Of a stretch of 64,000 nucleotides of DNA, positions 1-8,546 are shown one piece after another. Both the position numbers and the translations under genes were made by a program. The notes under the pieces were generated by a model. That model was not told where the DNA came from, did not search any database, and saw only the letters and a program-made list of their open reading frames with translations. How positions within the stretch are numbered: position 1 is the stretch's first letter; the number at the start of each line of letters is the position of its first letter. Origin of the DNA: Patescibacteria group bacterium (lineage in GTDB: Bacteria > Patescibacteriota > Dojkabacteria > JAKAPS01 > JAJZLI01); assembly GCA_023380695.1 (NCBI GenBank), contig JAMCRT010000030.1, positions 1 through 64,000 on the forward strand, written 5' to 3'.

Positions 1-42
1 AAAGATCTACCACTAAAGTTCCACAGTACACTATGAACGATG

Positions 43-1026
43 TTATATCTCATTTATAACATCAAAACCTTTAAAACTTCCTGTAAGTCCTAATCCAACA
101 ATATTACCCACAACCATATTTTTTTCTTTTAGTTTTTTTGCAGTTTCATTTAATGTTGCCCCAGAACCTACTGCATCATCTATTAATAATATATTGTTAT
201 ATTTTTTATTATCATCTATAAAAATGGTATCCTTGGCATTTTCAATTCTATCTTCAAGATTACTAAGACTTTTTTGAGCAACAATAATAGCTCCCATTGT
301 TTTGACTATATTTATTTTTGGAAGACCAATATCCATATAGCGTTCCATCTCCTTCATAAACTGAATTTCTCTTTTTAGAGTTGGGGGGATAAACCCTATT
401 GCATCTATTTTTTCTTTTTTTATCAATTTACAAATACGAGGATAAACTTCAGAAAAAATCATTTTCATTAAATTCCTATTTTGTCCTTGTTTGGCATATA
501 GCAATAAAGTTCCCAGTGCTGTTTTACCAAACCTTTCAATACTATAAAAATCAAGATAGTACAATTTATCCAAATAGATTTCTTTATTAAATGTTTGCGT
601 TAACTTACTCATACCATCAATAAAGCCATCTTTTTTAAATTTATTATATTTATCAATGGTTTTAATATAATCTCTAATGCTACCCGCAATATCAAGATTT
701 CTTTCTCTGCACCAATAAGAAAAGGCTTCTATCCCTCTTTTCATCTCTCCCTTTGGAGTAATTATTAAAAAATTTTCATATAGAATATTCAAATCCTTTG
801 AGTTGAAAGATTCAATTTCATCATTACTTTTTAAAGGTAATTCTTTTATAAAATATACTACCAATGGGGGAGTACCTCTTTTATCAATAATACCCTCACT
901 GAGGAGATTTCTTAATTGCTTAAAAATTGCCCTAGGAGACAGACCAAATTCTCTTATGAGCTCATCTGGCCTTACAGTATTCCTTATTTTAATATATTCA
1001 ACTATTTTATCTGACGTCTTGTTCAT
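43..1026 (-). CDS. Winged-helix plus phosphoribosyltransferase-domain protein
   Basis: The C-terminal third carries a type I phosphoribosyltransferase signature (ILLIDDAVGSGATLNE), the acidic pair plus glycine-rich PRPP loop also seen in ComF-like proteins. The first 60 residues look like a winged helix-turn-helix (RPDELIREFGLSPRAIFKQL). The middle, about 200 residues, is not recognised. I chose the ATG at 1026 because a 9-codon-longer reading begins inside a perfect inverted repeat (1035-1066) that looks like an operator. The fusion suggests a regulator or a salvage enzyme responding to PRPP or a nucleobase; that role is inferred. It is alone on the minus strand. Confidence 0.6.
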   Translation of the reverse strand: MNKTSDKIVEYIKIRNTVRPDELIREFGLSPRAIFKQLRNLLSEGIIDKRGTPPLVVYFIKELPLKSNDEIESFNSKDLNILYENFLIITPKGEMKRGIEAFSYWCRERNLDIAGSIRDYIKTIDKYNKFKKDGFIDGMSKLTQTFNKEIYLDKLYYLDFYSIERFGKTALGTLLLYAKQGQNRNLMKMIFSEVYPRICKLIKKEKIDAIGFIPPTLKREIQFMKEMERYMDIGLPKINIVKTMGAIIVAQKSLSNLEDRIENAKDTIFIDDNKKYNNILLIDDAVGSGATLNETAKKLKEKNMVVGNIVGLGLTGSFKGFDVINEI

Positions 1027-1034
1027 ATCAAGTA

Positions 1035-1066
1035 TGCATAGTTCATAGTACATTATGAACTATGCA
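1035..1066. promoter_or_regulatory. Perfect 13-bp inverted repeat upstream of the PRTase gene
   Basis: Arms 1035-1047 (TGCATAGTTCATA) and 1054-1066 are exact reverse complements around a 6-nt spacer. The repeat lies 9 nt before the chosen ATG of the minus-strand gene. No T-run follows, so an operator is more likely than a terminator. The gene itself encodes a putative helix-turn-helix domain, so autoregulation is possible. A partial relative of one arm (ACTATGAAC) occurs near 30-38, beyond the end of the gene. Confidence 0.5.
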
Positions 1067-1249
1067 CTATGGTATCACATCATATATTATTTTTCAATAA
1101 GTTTAATACAATCTGATAGATCAACAAATTTTAATATAACAACCAATTTTATTAATATAAATTTGTCTTAAATATCCTACTCTAGAAGTAAGGTTAATCC
1201 TAATTCTAACATATACTTATTCACCTATTAATTTAATATTTACTATATC

Positions 1250-1279
1250 TTGACAAAAAAATAATGGCAATGTTAGTAT
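1250..1279 (+). promoter_or_regulatory. Promoter of the kelch-repeat gene
   Basis: TTGACA at 1250-1255 and TAGTAT at 1274-1279 are separated by 18 nt. The -10 box ends 6 nt before the ATG at 1286, so transcription would begin at about the start codon. The rest of 1067-1249 shows only AT-rich sequence. Confidence 0.5.
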
Positions 1280-1285
1280 AAAATT

Positions 1286-2977
1286 ATGAATAGATTTTTT
1301 AAAAATATTCTTTTTTCATTTGTTTTACTTTTCATTATTGGGCTGATATTTAGTAATAGCGCTCATGCAAGCTATTTTAAAAGTACAGCCACCACCCCTC
1401 TTCCTCAAGAAACCTCTAATGCAACCTCAGTTCAATATAATGGATATGTATATGAAATTGGAGGGGTGCATGCTGCACTGAGCACTTCTTCTGTATACTA
1501 TTCACAAATGCAATTTAGCGGATCTCTAGGTTCATGGAATGCTACAACAGCTCTTCCTCAAGCCCTTGATAGCATGAGTTCTGTAACTTACAATGGATAC
1601 ATATATGTAATTGGTGGCAAATATAATACAGCTAGTAATATTAATACACCTACTACTGTACCAACAGTATATTATTCACAAATACAATCTAACGGATCCC
1701 TAGGTTCTTGGAGTACTACAACAGCTCTTCCCCAAGCAATATATTCCTCTACATCAGTAGAATATAATGGATTTGTTTATGTAATTGGTGGATTCAGCCC
1801 ATTTAATGTTTTAAATTCATCTGTATATTATTCACAAATACAGCCTAATGGATCTCTAGGTTCTTGGAATATGACAACGTCTATTTATGAGTCAGTTCCA
1901 ACCTTTGGTATTCCAGAACCAATATATGGAGCTACATCAGTAGTTTCTAATGGATATATCTATGAAATTGGAGGAGACAGTAATGCTAATCTATTATCAT
2001 TAATCTCGTATGCACCAATCAATAATAACGGAACTTTAGGTTCTTGGACAAATACATACTCATTACCTCAGAAAATAATGGATGCTACAAGTGTGATATA
2101 TAATGGATATATTTATTCAATTGGGGGGCAGACTAGTACATCAGGATTAACCTCAAATGTATATTCTATAAATACAAAATCTCTAAGAAATGGATATTCC
2201 ATACTAGGATCAAATGGTAATATCTACTATTTTGGCACTGCAAACTATGGAGATATGAATAACATACCAAATGGAGTGCCTTCCAAAAAAAGTATTGGAT
2301 TTGCACAAACTCCAGGAGATTTAGGTTATTATATTCTAACTTCTGATGGAGGAATATATACATTTGGTAATGCTAAATTTTTTGGAAGTGTCTATAATAT
2401 ACCAAATGCTCCAGTAAAAACTCCAGTGGCTATTGCTACAACTACTAATGGATTAGGTTATTATGTGTTAACTGCAGATGGAGGAGTATATACTTTCGGA
2501 AATGCACAATTTTATGGTTCCTTATATAATATCCCATCATCAGCTATTCCTGATAGAACTCCAATAGCATTTGGCGTTACACCAAACGGAGGAGGCTATT
2601 ATATAGTTACTCAAAATGGATCTGTTTATACCTTTGGTAATGCAGTATTTCATGGATCTATATACAACATTCCTAATGTACCCGTAAGAACAACAGTAGC
2701 ATTCTCTCTAACACCTAACGGTAACGGATACTATTTAGTAACCAAAGATGGTGGTGTGTATACTTTTGGTAGTGCTCAATTTCAAGGATCTATGTATAAT
2801 ATTCCAAATCCCCCAGTAAGAACTCCAGTTGCATTTAAACTTTCATCTAATAGTAATGGATATAATGGTGAAGGATATTACATCATAACAGCAGATGGTG
2901 GTGTATATACTTTTGGTCATGCCAATTTCCTAGGAGCTATTACATCACTACACGTAACTCCAGTTAGTGTCCAATAA
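1286..2977 (+). CDS. Secreted kelch/beta-propeller repeat protein
   Basis: The 563-residue protein begins with a signal peptide (hydrophobic stretch about residues 8-27, then SAHAS). Residues about 35-285 hold four to five kelch-type repeats built on YNGYVYxIGG and SxVYYSQ. Residues about 295-560 hold six repeats of a second type, with GYYxxTxDGGVYTFGNA and a following F.GS.YNIP. Both halves should fold as beta-propellers. It is probably exported and displayed at the surface, as an adhesin or carbohydrate-contacting protein, which is inference. It ends 3 nt from the convergent VirB4-like gene. No enzymatic domain is visible. Confidence 0.7.
   Translation: MNRFFKNILFSFVLLFIIGLIFSNSAHASYFKSTATTPLPQETSNATSVQYNGYVYEIGGVHAALSTSSVYYSQMQFSGSLGSWNATTALPQALDSMSSVTYNGYIYVIGGKYNTASNINTPTTVPTVYYSQIQSNGSLGSWSTTTALPQAIYSSTSVEYNGFVYVIGGFSPFNVLNSSVYYSQIQPNGSLGSWNMTTSIYESVPTFGIPEPIYGATSVVSNGYIYEIGGDSNANLLSLISYAPINNNGTLGSWTNTYSLPQKIMDATSVIYNGYIYSIGGQTSTSGLTSNVYSINTKSLRNGYSILGSNGNIYYFGTANYGDMNNIPNGVPSKKSIGFAQTPGDLGYYILTSDGGIYTFGNAKFFGSVYNIPNAPVKTPVAIATTTNGLGYYVLTADGGVYTFGNAQFYGSLYNIPSSAIPDRTPIAFGVTPNGGGYYIVTQNGSVYTFGNAVFHGSIYNIPNVPVRTTVAFSLTPNGNGYYLVTKDGGVYTFGSAQFQGSMYNIPNPPVRTPVAFKLSSNSNGYNGEGYYIITADGGVYTFGHANFLGAITSLHVTPVSVQ
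2300..2960 (+). repeat. Six tandem coding repeats (DGGVYTFGNA type)
   Basis: The 3' half of the kelch gene is made of units of about 105-110 nt. Each encodes GYYxxTxDGGxYTFGxAxFxGSxYNIP. Copies are diverged at the DNA level, so this is an old protein repeat and not a recent tandem expansion. Confidence 0.7.
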
Positions 2978-2980
2978 CAC

Positions 2981-4993
2981 TTACTCTACTATTTGAGCCT
3001 CTGTATCTTTTATATTATTTTCTGTATTTTTACCTTCAATATCATTTGGAACAATTCTGTCCATGGAGGCTTTTGTTTCCTCTCTCATCTCTAATATTTC
3101 TTTAGGATTTGATGTTATAAGTTTGTGCTCATATTCAGATGATAGTATTTGTATTGCAACATGATTAGCTCCAACAAAAAAAATTCCTTCACCTATGTCA
3201 GCAGAAAGCAGTAGACTCTTCTCCCCACCTGACAAGTAAAACACATCGGATAAATGATCAATTGCAGAAGGAGATTGTTTCAATAGAATTTGAATTGATG
3301 AATTAGTAACAACAGCCTTACCATAATCATTTGATAGGAAATCATCAACATCCTGAGATACAGTAGTAAGACCTAGATAATATTTCCTTGCTCTCTTTGC
3401 TACTGCATATACAAATTGAGCTGAATCTGGATACTGCATCAAAATCCATGCCTCATCAATGATAAAAAGCCTTTTTCTAAGATCTCTCTTTACTCTAGTC
3501 CATATAAAATCAAGCATTAAAAACATAGCAATTGGGCGCAATTCATCTGATAAATCTTTAATACTAAAAACCATAAAATCATTTGTTAAATCAACATTTG
3601 TGTGTTGATCAAATATTCCTGAAGCAGATCCTTTTACATATTTCTCAAGCCTTTGAGCAAGAGAATGAGCTTCATCTTCTTCCATAGAAAGAAGAATTTT
3701 ATATAAATCTTCCATTAAAGGAGGCTCTCTTACTTGAGTTGCAGAATCAAAAGTAATACCTTTTTCTCTGTATGTAAGAATTAAAGCTTTATCTAAAATT
3801 GCATTTTCCATATTAGAGATTCCACCCTCATCTCCAAACAAAACTTTAAAGAATCCATGCAATGATAAAATTTTAAATCTCAACTCATCTTCACCCTCTT
3901 CATAAACCCCAGAGAGATCAAAAGGATTTATTTTTGATAAACCATCTTGAGAAAAAGATATATATGCTCCTCCCAAAACATTAGAAAGTGCTTCATATTC
4001 TCTTTCTGGATCTATTATTATAATCTGTGTACCAAGCATTAATGATCTTAAAGCTTCCAATTTTACAAGATAACTTTTCCCTGCACCTGATTTTGCAAAA
4101 ATTACAGAATTTGCATTTTCCAGTTCAAATCTATCAAAAACAACTAAACTTTTATTTGCCTTATTTATACCATATAAAACTCCTTTATCTGATGTAAGCT
4201 CAGAAGAAACAAATGGAAAAGTTGTGGCAATAGACGTTGTATCCATATTATGAGTGTAATATAGCTTATCGAAACATTCAGGAAGAGTACTCTGAAACCC
4301 TCCCTCCATCTGCAATGTTGTAGGTTTAATAATAAGAGACATAGCACCCAGAGTTGCTTCAAGATTTTTTGATATATCATTTAATTCCTCTATAGAATCT
4401 GCTTTAATTGTTATATATAGTGCAAAATGAAAATATCTTTCTGCACCTTTTGCCAAATCATCTTGAAGATTTTTTGCATCATCTAGAGCAACCTTCAAAT
4501 TTGGATCTAATACTTTTCCAGAATCAATCATATTATTTGTAGTTGCTTCCATTTCAGCTATCTTTTTCCTTAACTGAGAAAGTACTGCTACAGCAGATAC
4601 AGGATAATAAAACATACTTATATCAATAGAATGTTCAAATGTAATAAGGGGAGATAGCCAATTTGGCACAACATATCTTGGATATGCTAGAGCAAAATAA
4701 GTCTTGAAAAATTTCTCTCCTATTTTTATATATGAAAAATCAACTTCTATAGAAGGCGGTGCTATAAGATCTTTTACAGAATTTAAACCCTGTCTAAATG
4801 AAGTTAGCTCATCTTTATCTGTATTTATTGGTTGAGTATTTGCCTGTGCCTCAGATGCATTGGAAGGCCCAGTACTTGCAGTGTTTTGATTCATATTAAG
4901 AATAACATTATCTTGAGAATTTACCTGCATATTTCCTTCTACAGCATTTGACGCTGAATTGTTTTTATTTGTATTTAAAAAAGGTAACTTCAT
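2981..4993 (-). CDS. VirB4/TraC-like secretion ATPase
   Basis: This 670-residue protein is the ATPase of a type IV secretion-like apparatus. Residues 1-70 are a low-complexity Asn/Ser/Gln-rich extension. A VirB4 N-terminal-like region covers about 85-240. The motor domain has Walker A AKSGAGKS at 300-307, IIIIDPEREYE shortly after, and Walker B LFIIDEAW at 509-516. TTVSQD follows, as in VirB4/TraG motor proteins. Its ATG overlaps the stop of the upstream gene by 4 nt (ATGA), so the two are translationally coupled. In many Patescibacteria the VirB4 N-terminal part is a separate gene; that fits here and argues against a frameshift. Confidence 0.85.
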   Translation of the reverse strand: MKLPFLNTNKNNSASNAVEGNMQVNSQDNVILNMNQNTASTGPSNASEAQANTQPINTDKDELTSFRQGLNSVKDLIAPPSIEVDFSYIKIGEKFFKTYFALAYPRYVVPNWLSPLITFEHSIDISMFYYPVSAVAVLSQLRKKIAEMEATTNNMIDSGKVLDPNLKVALDDAKNLQDDLAKGAERYFHFALYITIKADSIEELNDISKNLEATLGAMSLIIKPTTLQMEGGFQSTLPECFDKLYYTHNMDTTSIATTFPFVSSELTSDKGVLYGINKANKSLVVFDRFELENANSVIFAKSGAGKSYLVKLEALRSLMLGTQIIIIDPEREYEALSNVLGGAYISFSQDGLSKINPFDLSGVYEEGEDELRFKILSLHGFFKVLFGDEGGISNMENAILDKALILTYREKGITFDSATQVREPPLMEDLYKILLSMEEDEAHSLAQRLEKYVKGSASGIFDQHTNVDLTNDFMVFSIKDLSDELRPIAMFLMLDFIWTRVKRDLRKRLFIIDEAWILMQYPDSAQFVYAVAKRARKYYLGLTTVSQDVDDFLSNDYGKAVVTNSSIQILLKQSPSAIDHLSDVFYLSGGEKSLLLSADIGEGIFFVGANHVAIQILSSEYEHKLITSNPKEILEMREETKASMDRIVPNDIEGKNTENNIKDTEAQIVE

Positions 4994-5673
4994 GATTGAG
5001 ATGATACTATTGGAGATACAAAATCTTCTAAATCACCACTAAGCTTTGCACTCATAGGATTATATGCACTATAGAAAAGTTTAACAAGGTCTGATGTCGT
5101 AAGTTGTTTTGAATGAATTCCCATACGTGCTATTTGTTTAATTATATGATCTCTTCTTGGATATAATCTTACCTTTGCCTGAGATATTAAATTGTCAACA
5201 TTACTTATACCAGGTTCCTTTCCAAAAAATTGCTTTACAAATGATGGTCTTTTAGGATTCCATGCAAGATAAGGAATAATTATATAGAAATGCTTATCCA
5301 GCACATTATTTTTTACAATTAAATCCTTTATAAATTTTCTATAAATATCTATTTGGTATTTAATTTTTGGAGATGGCTGCTTAGCCTTGTATTCATCAAT
5401 ATGCTTAAGATACCTTGATATATCAATACTCTCAGTTCTAATTAAAACCTGTACATAAAAATTTAGAGAATTTAGTAGCCCTGCAAATGCATAAATTTTA
5501 GATTCTTGTTCTACATTAGATAACAAATAAAAATTTACAGCAGAAGTCTCCATTACAATACAAACATTGCCATTTTTTAAAACTATTAAATCATCCTTAA
5601 TGTCTACAATATCTAAATGTTCTTGAGTTGTAGCAACAATTGGAACTTTTTTTGGGTCAGATAGAAATGCCAT
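4990..5673 (-). CDS. VirB4 N-terminal-domain-like protein of the PrgI-VirB4 operon
   Basis: A 227-residue soluble protein that starts with TTQEHLDIVDIKDDLIVLKNG, like the N-terminal domain of TraC/VirB4 ATPases. It sits between the PrgI-like gene (2-nt gap) and the VirB4-like ATPase (4-nt overlap). It has no Walker motifs. It probably docks with the ATPase or the membrane ring. The assignment rests on operon position and on resemblance of the first 100 residues. Confidence 0.6.
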   Translation of the reverse strand: MAFLSDPKKVPIVATTQEHLDIVDIKDDLIVLKNGNVCIVMETSAVNFYLLSNVEQESKIYAFAGLLNSLNFYVQVLIRTESIDISRYLKHIDEYKAKQPSPKIKYQIDIYRKFIKDLIVKNNVLDKHFYIIIPYLAWNPKRPSFVKQFFGKEPGISNVDNLISQAKVRLYPRRDHIIKQIARMGIHSKQLTTSDLVKLFYSAYNPMSAKLSGDLEDFVSPIVSSQS

Positions 5674-5675
5674 AA

Positions 5676-7514
5676 TTAATTCTCCACAGGCACAAAAATT
5701 AATGGATTGATTTTACTCCCATCTAAATTCAATCCAACTGCATTAAAAGCAATTCCAGGATATGTAACCTCCACATTATATTGCCCATTTGCAAGTGGAG
5801 TACGTAAATAAAATTGACCTAATTGATTTGTTTTTACTGCCCGTATTGGTTTTGATGACGTATCTTTAATTATAACAATTGCATTCGTAAGTATTTTACT
5901 ATCATGTGTCAATACAATACCAGATACAACATTTGGAGTATTAACAAAATCAGGTAAATGATTTATCAACTCTTGCTGATTTACCACAGGTGCTTCATCT
6001 TCCAAAGATTCTTTATTCTTGCCCAAATCCTCACTTTCCAATTCTTCTTTTAATCTTCTATTTTCATCCTCTAGCGCTTTTATCTTATCTAAAATAGTAT
6101 TCAATTGATTTTGAGAGCCAGAATTAGATACTGAATCATTTACCGTTGATGTAGAATCTTGTACTACATTATCAGTAGGTACTGCATTTGGAGTAGACAT
6201 GTTCACTGTATCACTAGAATTATTCTGCACATTACCTGTATTCGAAATATTTGAAGAAGAATTGCTATTTAGCAAATTTTGCATATTATTATCCGTTCCT
6301 TCAACATTCGTATTAGTACTGTTATTGCTTACACTAGAATTTATGGGTATTGTATTAGATGTGGGCATATTCCCTGTACTACTAGAAGCATCCTGTACAT
6401 TGTTGGCATCTGAAATATTTTGAGAAGGATTGCTATTTAGTGAACCTTGTACATCATTATCTGTTCCTCCAATATTTGAACTAGTATTATCATTATTTAT
6501 ACTAGGATCTATTGAGGGCGCCTGATTTGGTATTACATCCCGAGTACTTGGATTTAAAGTATCATTAATGTCTATCTGTGATGTAGTTGTCATATTACTC
6601 CTGATAGAATTTTGTGTATTATTATCATTAGTTTGTGGTGTTGTTCCCAAATTTGATACATTTGAATTACTAGCATTACTATATACATCATTGATGTCTA
6701 TATTAGCACTTTGTACTGGAGTAGCTGATATATTATTCTCATCTATTGGATTTTGAAAAGCAGGATTTGGTCCTCCTGAATTTAAAAGACTGACATCTTC
6801 TGATTTTAAATTACTATTATTCTCATTTAATAACTGACTGTTTATATTAATATTTGCGCTTTCTGCTACATCATTTTTAGCAATATCTTCATTTGTATCA
6901 TTTATATCAAATGGATTATATTCGGTATTAGTATTTTGGCTATCCATACCACCAATGTTCCTTGCTACACTTCCTTGATTGTTTTGCACAGATACTGTAT
7001 TTGGAATAGTACTTGGTGATATATTAGCACTCCTTATAGCACTATCAATATTTTGCATCATCAATTTTTCTCTGTCATCCAATTGAGAAGAAGATTTAGT
7101 ATTATCTGAGTTAGAAATTGTAAAATCTGCAGGAGACTGATATAAGAAATTTGATGCCTCCCTATTAACATATGATGGAGTATTCCTTCTAGATATTTTT
7201 AATATATCTGGAATATCTGTACTTTTATTAAATACCCTTTGTGTTGGATTTTTTATTGATACAATAAAGTTTGTAAGAAAAGTATCTGCAGGTCTCCCGT
7301 CAATCGGAACAAACGCAAGAAACATTGCAAGAAGTAAAAATATTACAGTGAGTATTATTGTAAGAGAAGTATTTACATGAAAAACATAAAACATAAACCC
7401 TATAAACAATGGAACCGCAATATATGCAAATTGTTTTAAAGACATATCTCCTATTAGTTTGAATTCTACACTCATTATATTTTGAGGAATTGCGTGTTCT
7501 TTAGTCCCTTCCAT
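5676..7514 (-). CDS. PrgI-family membrane protein with a C-terminal carboxypeptidase-regulatory-like domain
   Basis: Residues 10-75 have the PrgI layout: a short lead (VEFKLIGDMSLKQFAYIAVP) and two transmembrane segments. PrgI proteins accompany VirB4 in Gram-positive-type secretion systems. A conserved cytoplasmic stretch follows to about 125. Residues about 130-440 are Asn/Ser/Thr-rich and include two tandem 56-codon repeats. A short coiled coil (LDKIKALEDENRRLKEELE) follows. The last 85 residues resemble a beta-sandwich carboxypeptidase-regulatory domain (SGIVLTHDSKILTNAIVII). At 612 residues it is far longer than ordinary PrgI proteins of about 100-150. It is the first gene of the operon. 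Confidence 0.7.
   Translation of the reverse strand: MEGTKEHAIPQNIMSVEFKLIGDMSLKQFAYIAVPLFIGFMFYVFHVNTSLTIILTVIFLLLAMFLAFVPIDGRPADTFLTNFIVSIKNPTQRVFNKSTDIPDILKISRRNTPSYVNREASNFLYQSPADFTISNSDNTKSSSQLDDREKLMMQNIDSAIRSANISPSTIPNTVSVQNNQGSVARNIGGMDSQNTNTEYNPFDINDTNEDIAKNDVAESANININSQLLNENNSNLKSEDVSLLNSGGPNPAFQNPIDENNISATPVQSANIDINDVYSNASNSNVSNLGTTPQTNDNNTQNSIRSNMTTTSQIDINDTLNPSTRDVIPNQAPSIDPSINNDNTSSNIGGTDNDVQGSLNSNPSQNISDANNVQDASSSTGNMPTSNTIPINSSVSNNSTNTNVEGTDNNMQNLLNSNSSSNISNTGNVQNNSSDTVNMSTPNAVPTDNVVQDSTSTVNDSVSNSGSQNQLNTILDKIKALEDENRRLKEELESEDLGKNKESLEDEAPVVNQQELINHLPDFVNTPNVVSGIVLTHDSKILTNAIVIIKDTSSKPIRAVKTNQLGQFYLRTPLANGQYNVEVTYPGIAFNAVGLNLDGSKINPLIFVPVEN
6165..6500 (-). repeat. Two tandem 168-bp coding repeats in the PrgI-like gene
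   Basis: Identical landmarks (GTTCCT at 6295-6300 and at 6463-6468) are exactly 168 nt, or 56 codons, apart. Flanking residues align between the copies (GTDNxxQxxLNSN, then NIS, NVQ, SSxTxNM). The in-frame repeat lies in the disordered linker. Confidence 0.65.
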
Positions 7515-7636
7515 ATATATAAAGATAGCATAAATTACATTCTATTAAAAGAAAGCAAAATAGATAAAAATATTGCTAGTTAGTAGATAAAATACGATAA
7601 TATCAACATATATATAAATTTTATATATATGATTTA

Positions 7637-7672
7637 TTGCAATATTAAATTCTTAAAAATATAATAGAAAAG
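7637..7672 (+). promoter_or_regulatory. Promoter of galU (leaderless geometry)
   Basis: TTGCAA (7637-7642), a 17-nt spacer, TATAAT (7660-7665), then 7 nt to the ATG at 7673. This is an ideal sigma-70 layout that leaves no room for an untranslated leader. Confidence 0.7.
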
Positions 7673-8539
7673 ATGAAAATGCAAAAAATCACAAAGGCCG
7701 TTATTGCTATTGCAGGATATGGTACAAGATTTCTTCCTGCAACAAAAGTACAGCCAAAAGAAATGCTTTCTATAATTGATAAACCAGTAATCCAATATAT
7801 TGTAGAAGAATTAATAGACTCAGGAATAAAAGATATAATAATGGTAACAAGGGGCCAATATACTCTAGAGAGTCATTTTGATAATAATATAGATTTAGAA
7901 GTTTTCTTAGAAAAAAATAATAAAACAGAAATATTAAAAGAATTAATACAGCTTCCTAAAAAAGCAAACTATATCTATGTAAGACAAAAGAAACATCTTC
8001 CCTATGGAAATGGTACTCCACTATTAGTTGCAAAAAATCTTATTAAAGATGAAGAAAATTTTGTATATGTTTTTGGAGATGACCTTGTAAAATCAAAAAC
8101 TCCAGGTACAGCACAACTAATAGATTATTCCTATAAAAATCCCTCTAAAATAATAATTGCAACTCAAAATGTTGCAAAATCAGATGTATCTAAATATGGA
8201 ATAGTAAAACTTGGTAAAGATAATAAAACTGTAGAAAATATAATTGAAAAACCCAAAATCGAAGATGCTCCAACAACTCTTGCAACATTTGGAAGATTTA
8301 TATTAAATAAAGAGGTAATAACAGAATTATCAAAGAAAAAAATTGGGAAAGATAGAGAATTATGGCTAATGGACGCAATATCCACACTTGCAAAACAAAA
8401 TAAAGTAATATCGTTAAATATTGAAGGATTATGGCTTACAACGGGAGATCCTCTCAATTTTATAATAACAACACTTGAGTATGCAAAAGATAGAAAAGAC
8501 TTATGGGAAGGTATAAAAAAATATATAAATGGTATATGA
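7673..8539 (+). CDS. galU: UTP-glucose-1-phosphate uridylyltransferase
   Basis: Makes UDP-glucose from UTP and glucose-1-phosphate for glycan synthesis. The N-terminal nucleotidyltransferase signature is complete (AGYGTRFLPATK, then QPKEML, residues about 14-33). VFGDDLV and EKPKIEDAPT are further GalU landmarks. Length (288) is normal. The ATG at 7673 follows a TATAAT box by 7 nt; a second ATG two codons later cannot be excluded. The next gene starts at or just beyond its 3' end. Confidence 0.9.
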   Translation: MKMQKITKAVIAIAGYGTRFLPATKVQPKEMLSIIDKPVIQYIVEELIDSGIKDIIMVTRGQYTLESHFDNNIDLEVFLEKNNKTEILKELIQLPKKANYIYVRQKKHLPYGNGTPLLVAKNLIKDEENFVYVFGDDLVKSKTPGTAQLIDYSYKNPSKIIIATQNVAKSDVSKYGIVKLGKDNKTVENIIEKPKIEDAPTTLATFGRFILNKEVITELSKKKIGKDRELWLMDAISTLAKQNKVISLNIEGLWLTTGDPLNFIITTLEYAKDRKDLWEGIKKYINGI

Positions 8540-8546
8540 TAGTACT

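Noticed and set aside
1039..1053. Nine-codon upstream extension of the phosphoribosyltransferase gene
   Set aside because: It would begin within the perfect inverted repeat, which looks regulatory. The ATG at 1026 gives a natural HTH N-terminus.
4990..4993. VirB4 split by a frameshift between the 227- and 670-codon genes
   Set aside because: The junction is a clean ATGA overlap. The downstream protein has its own VirB4 N-terminal-like region, and separate genes are usual in this group.
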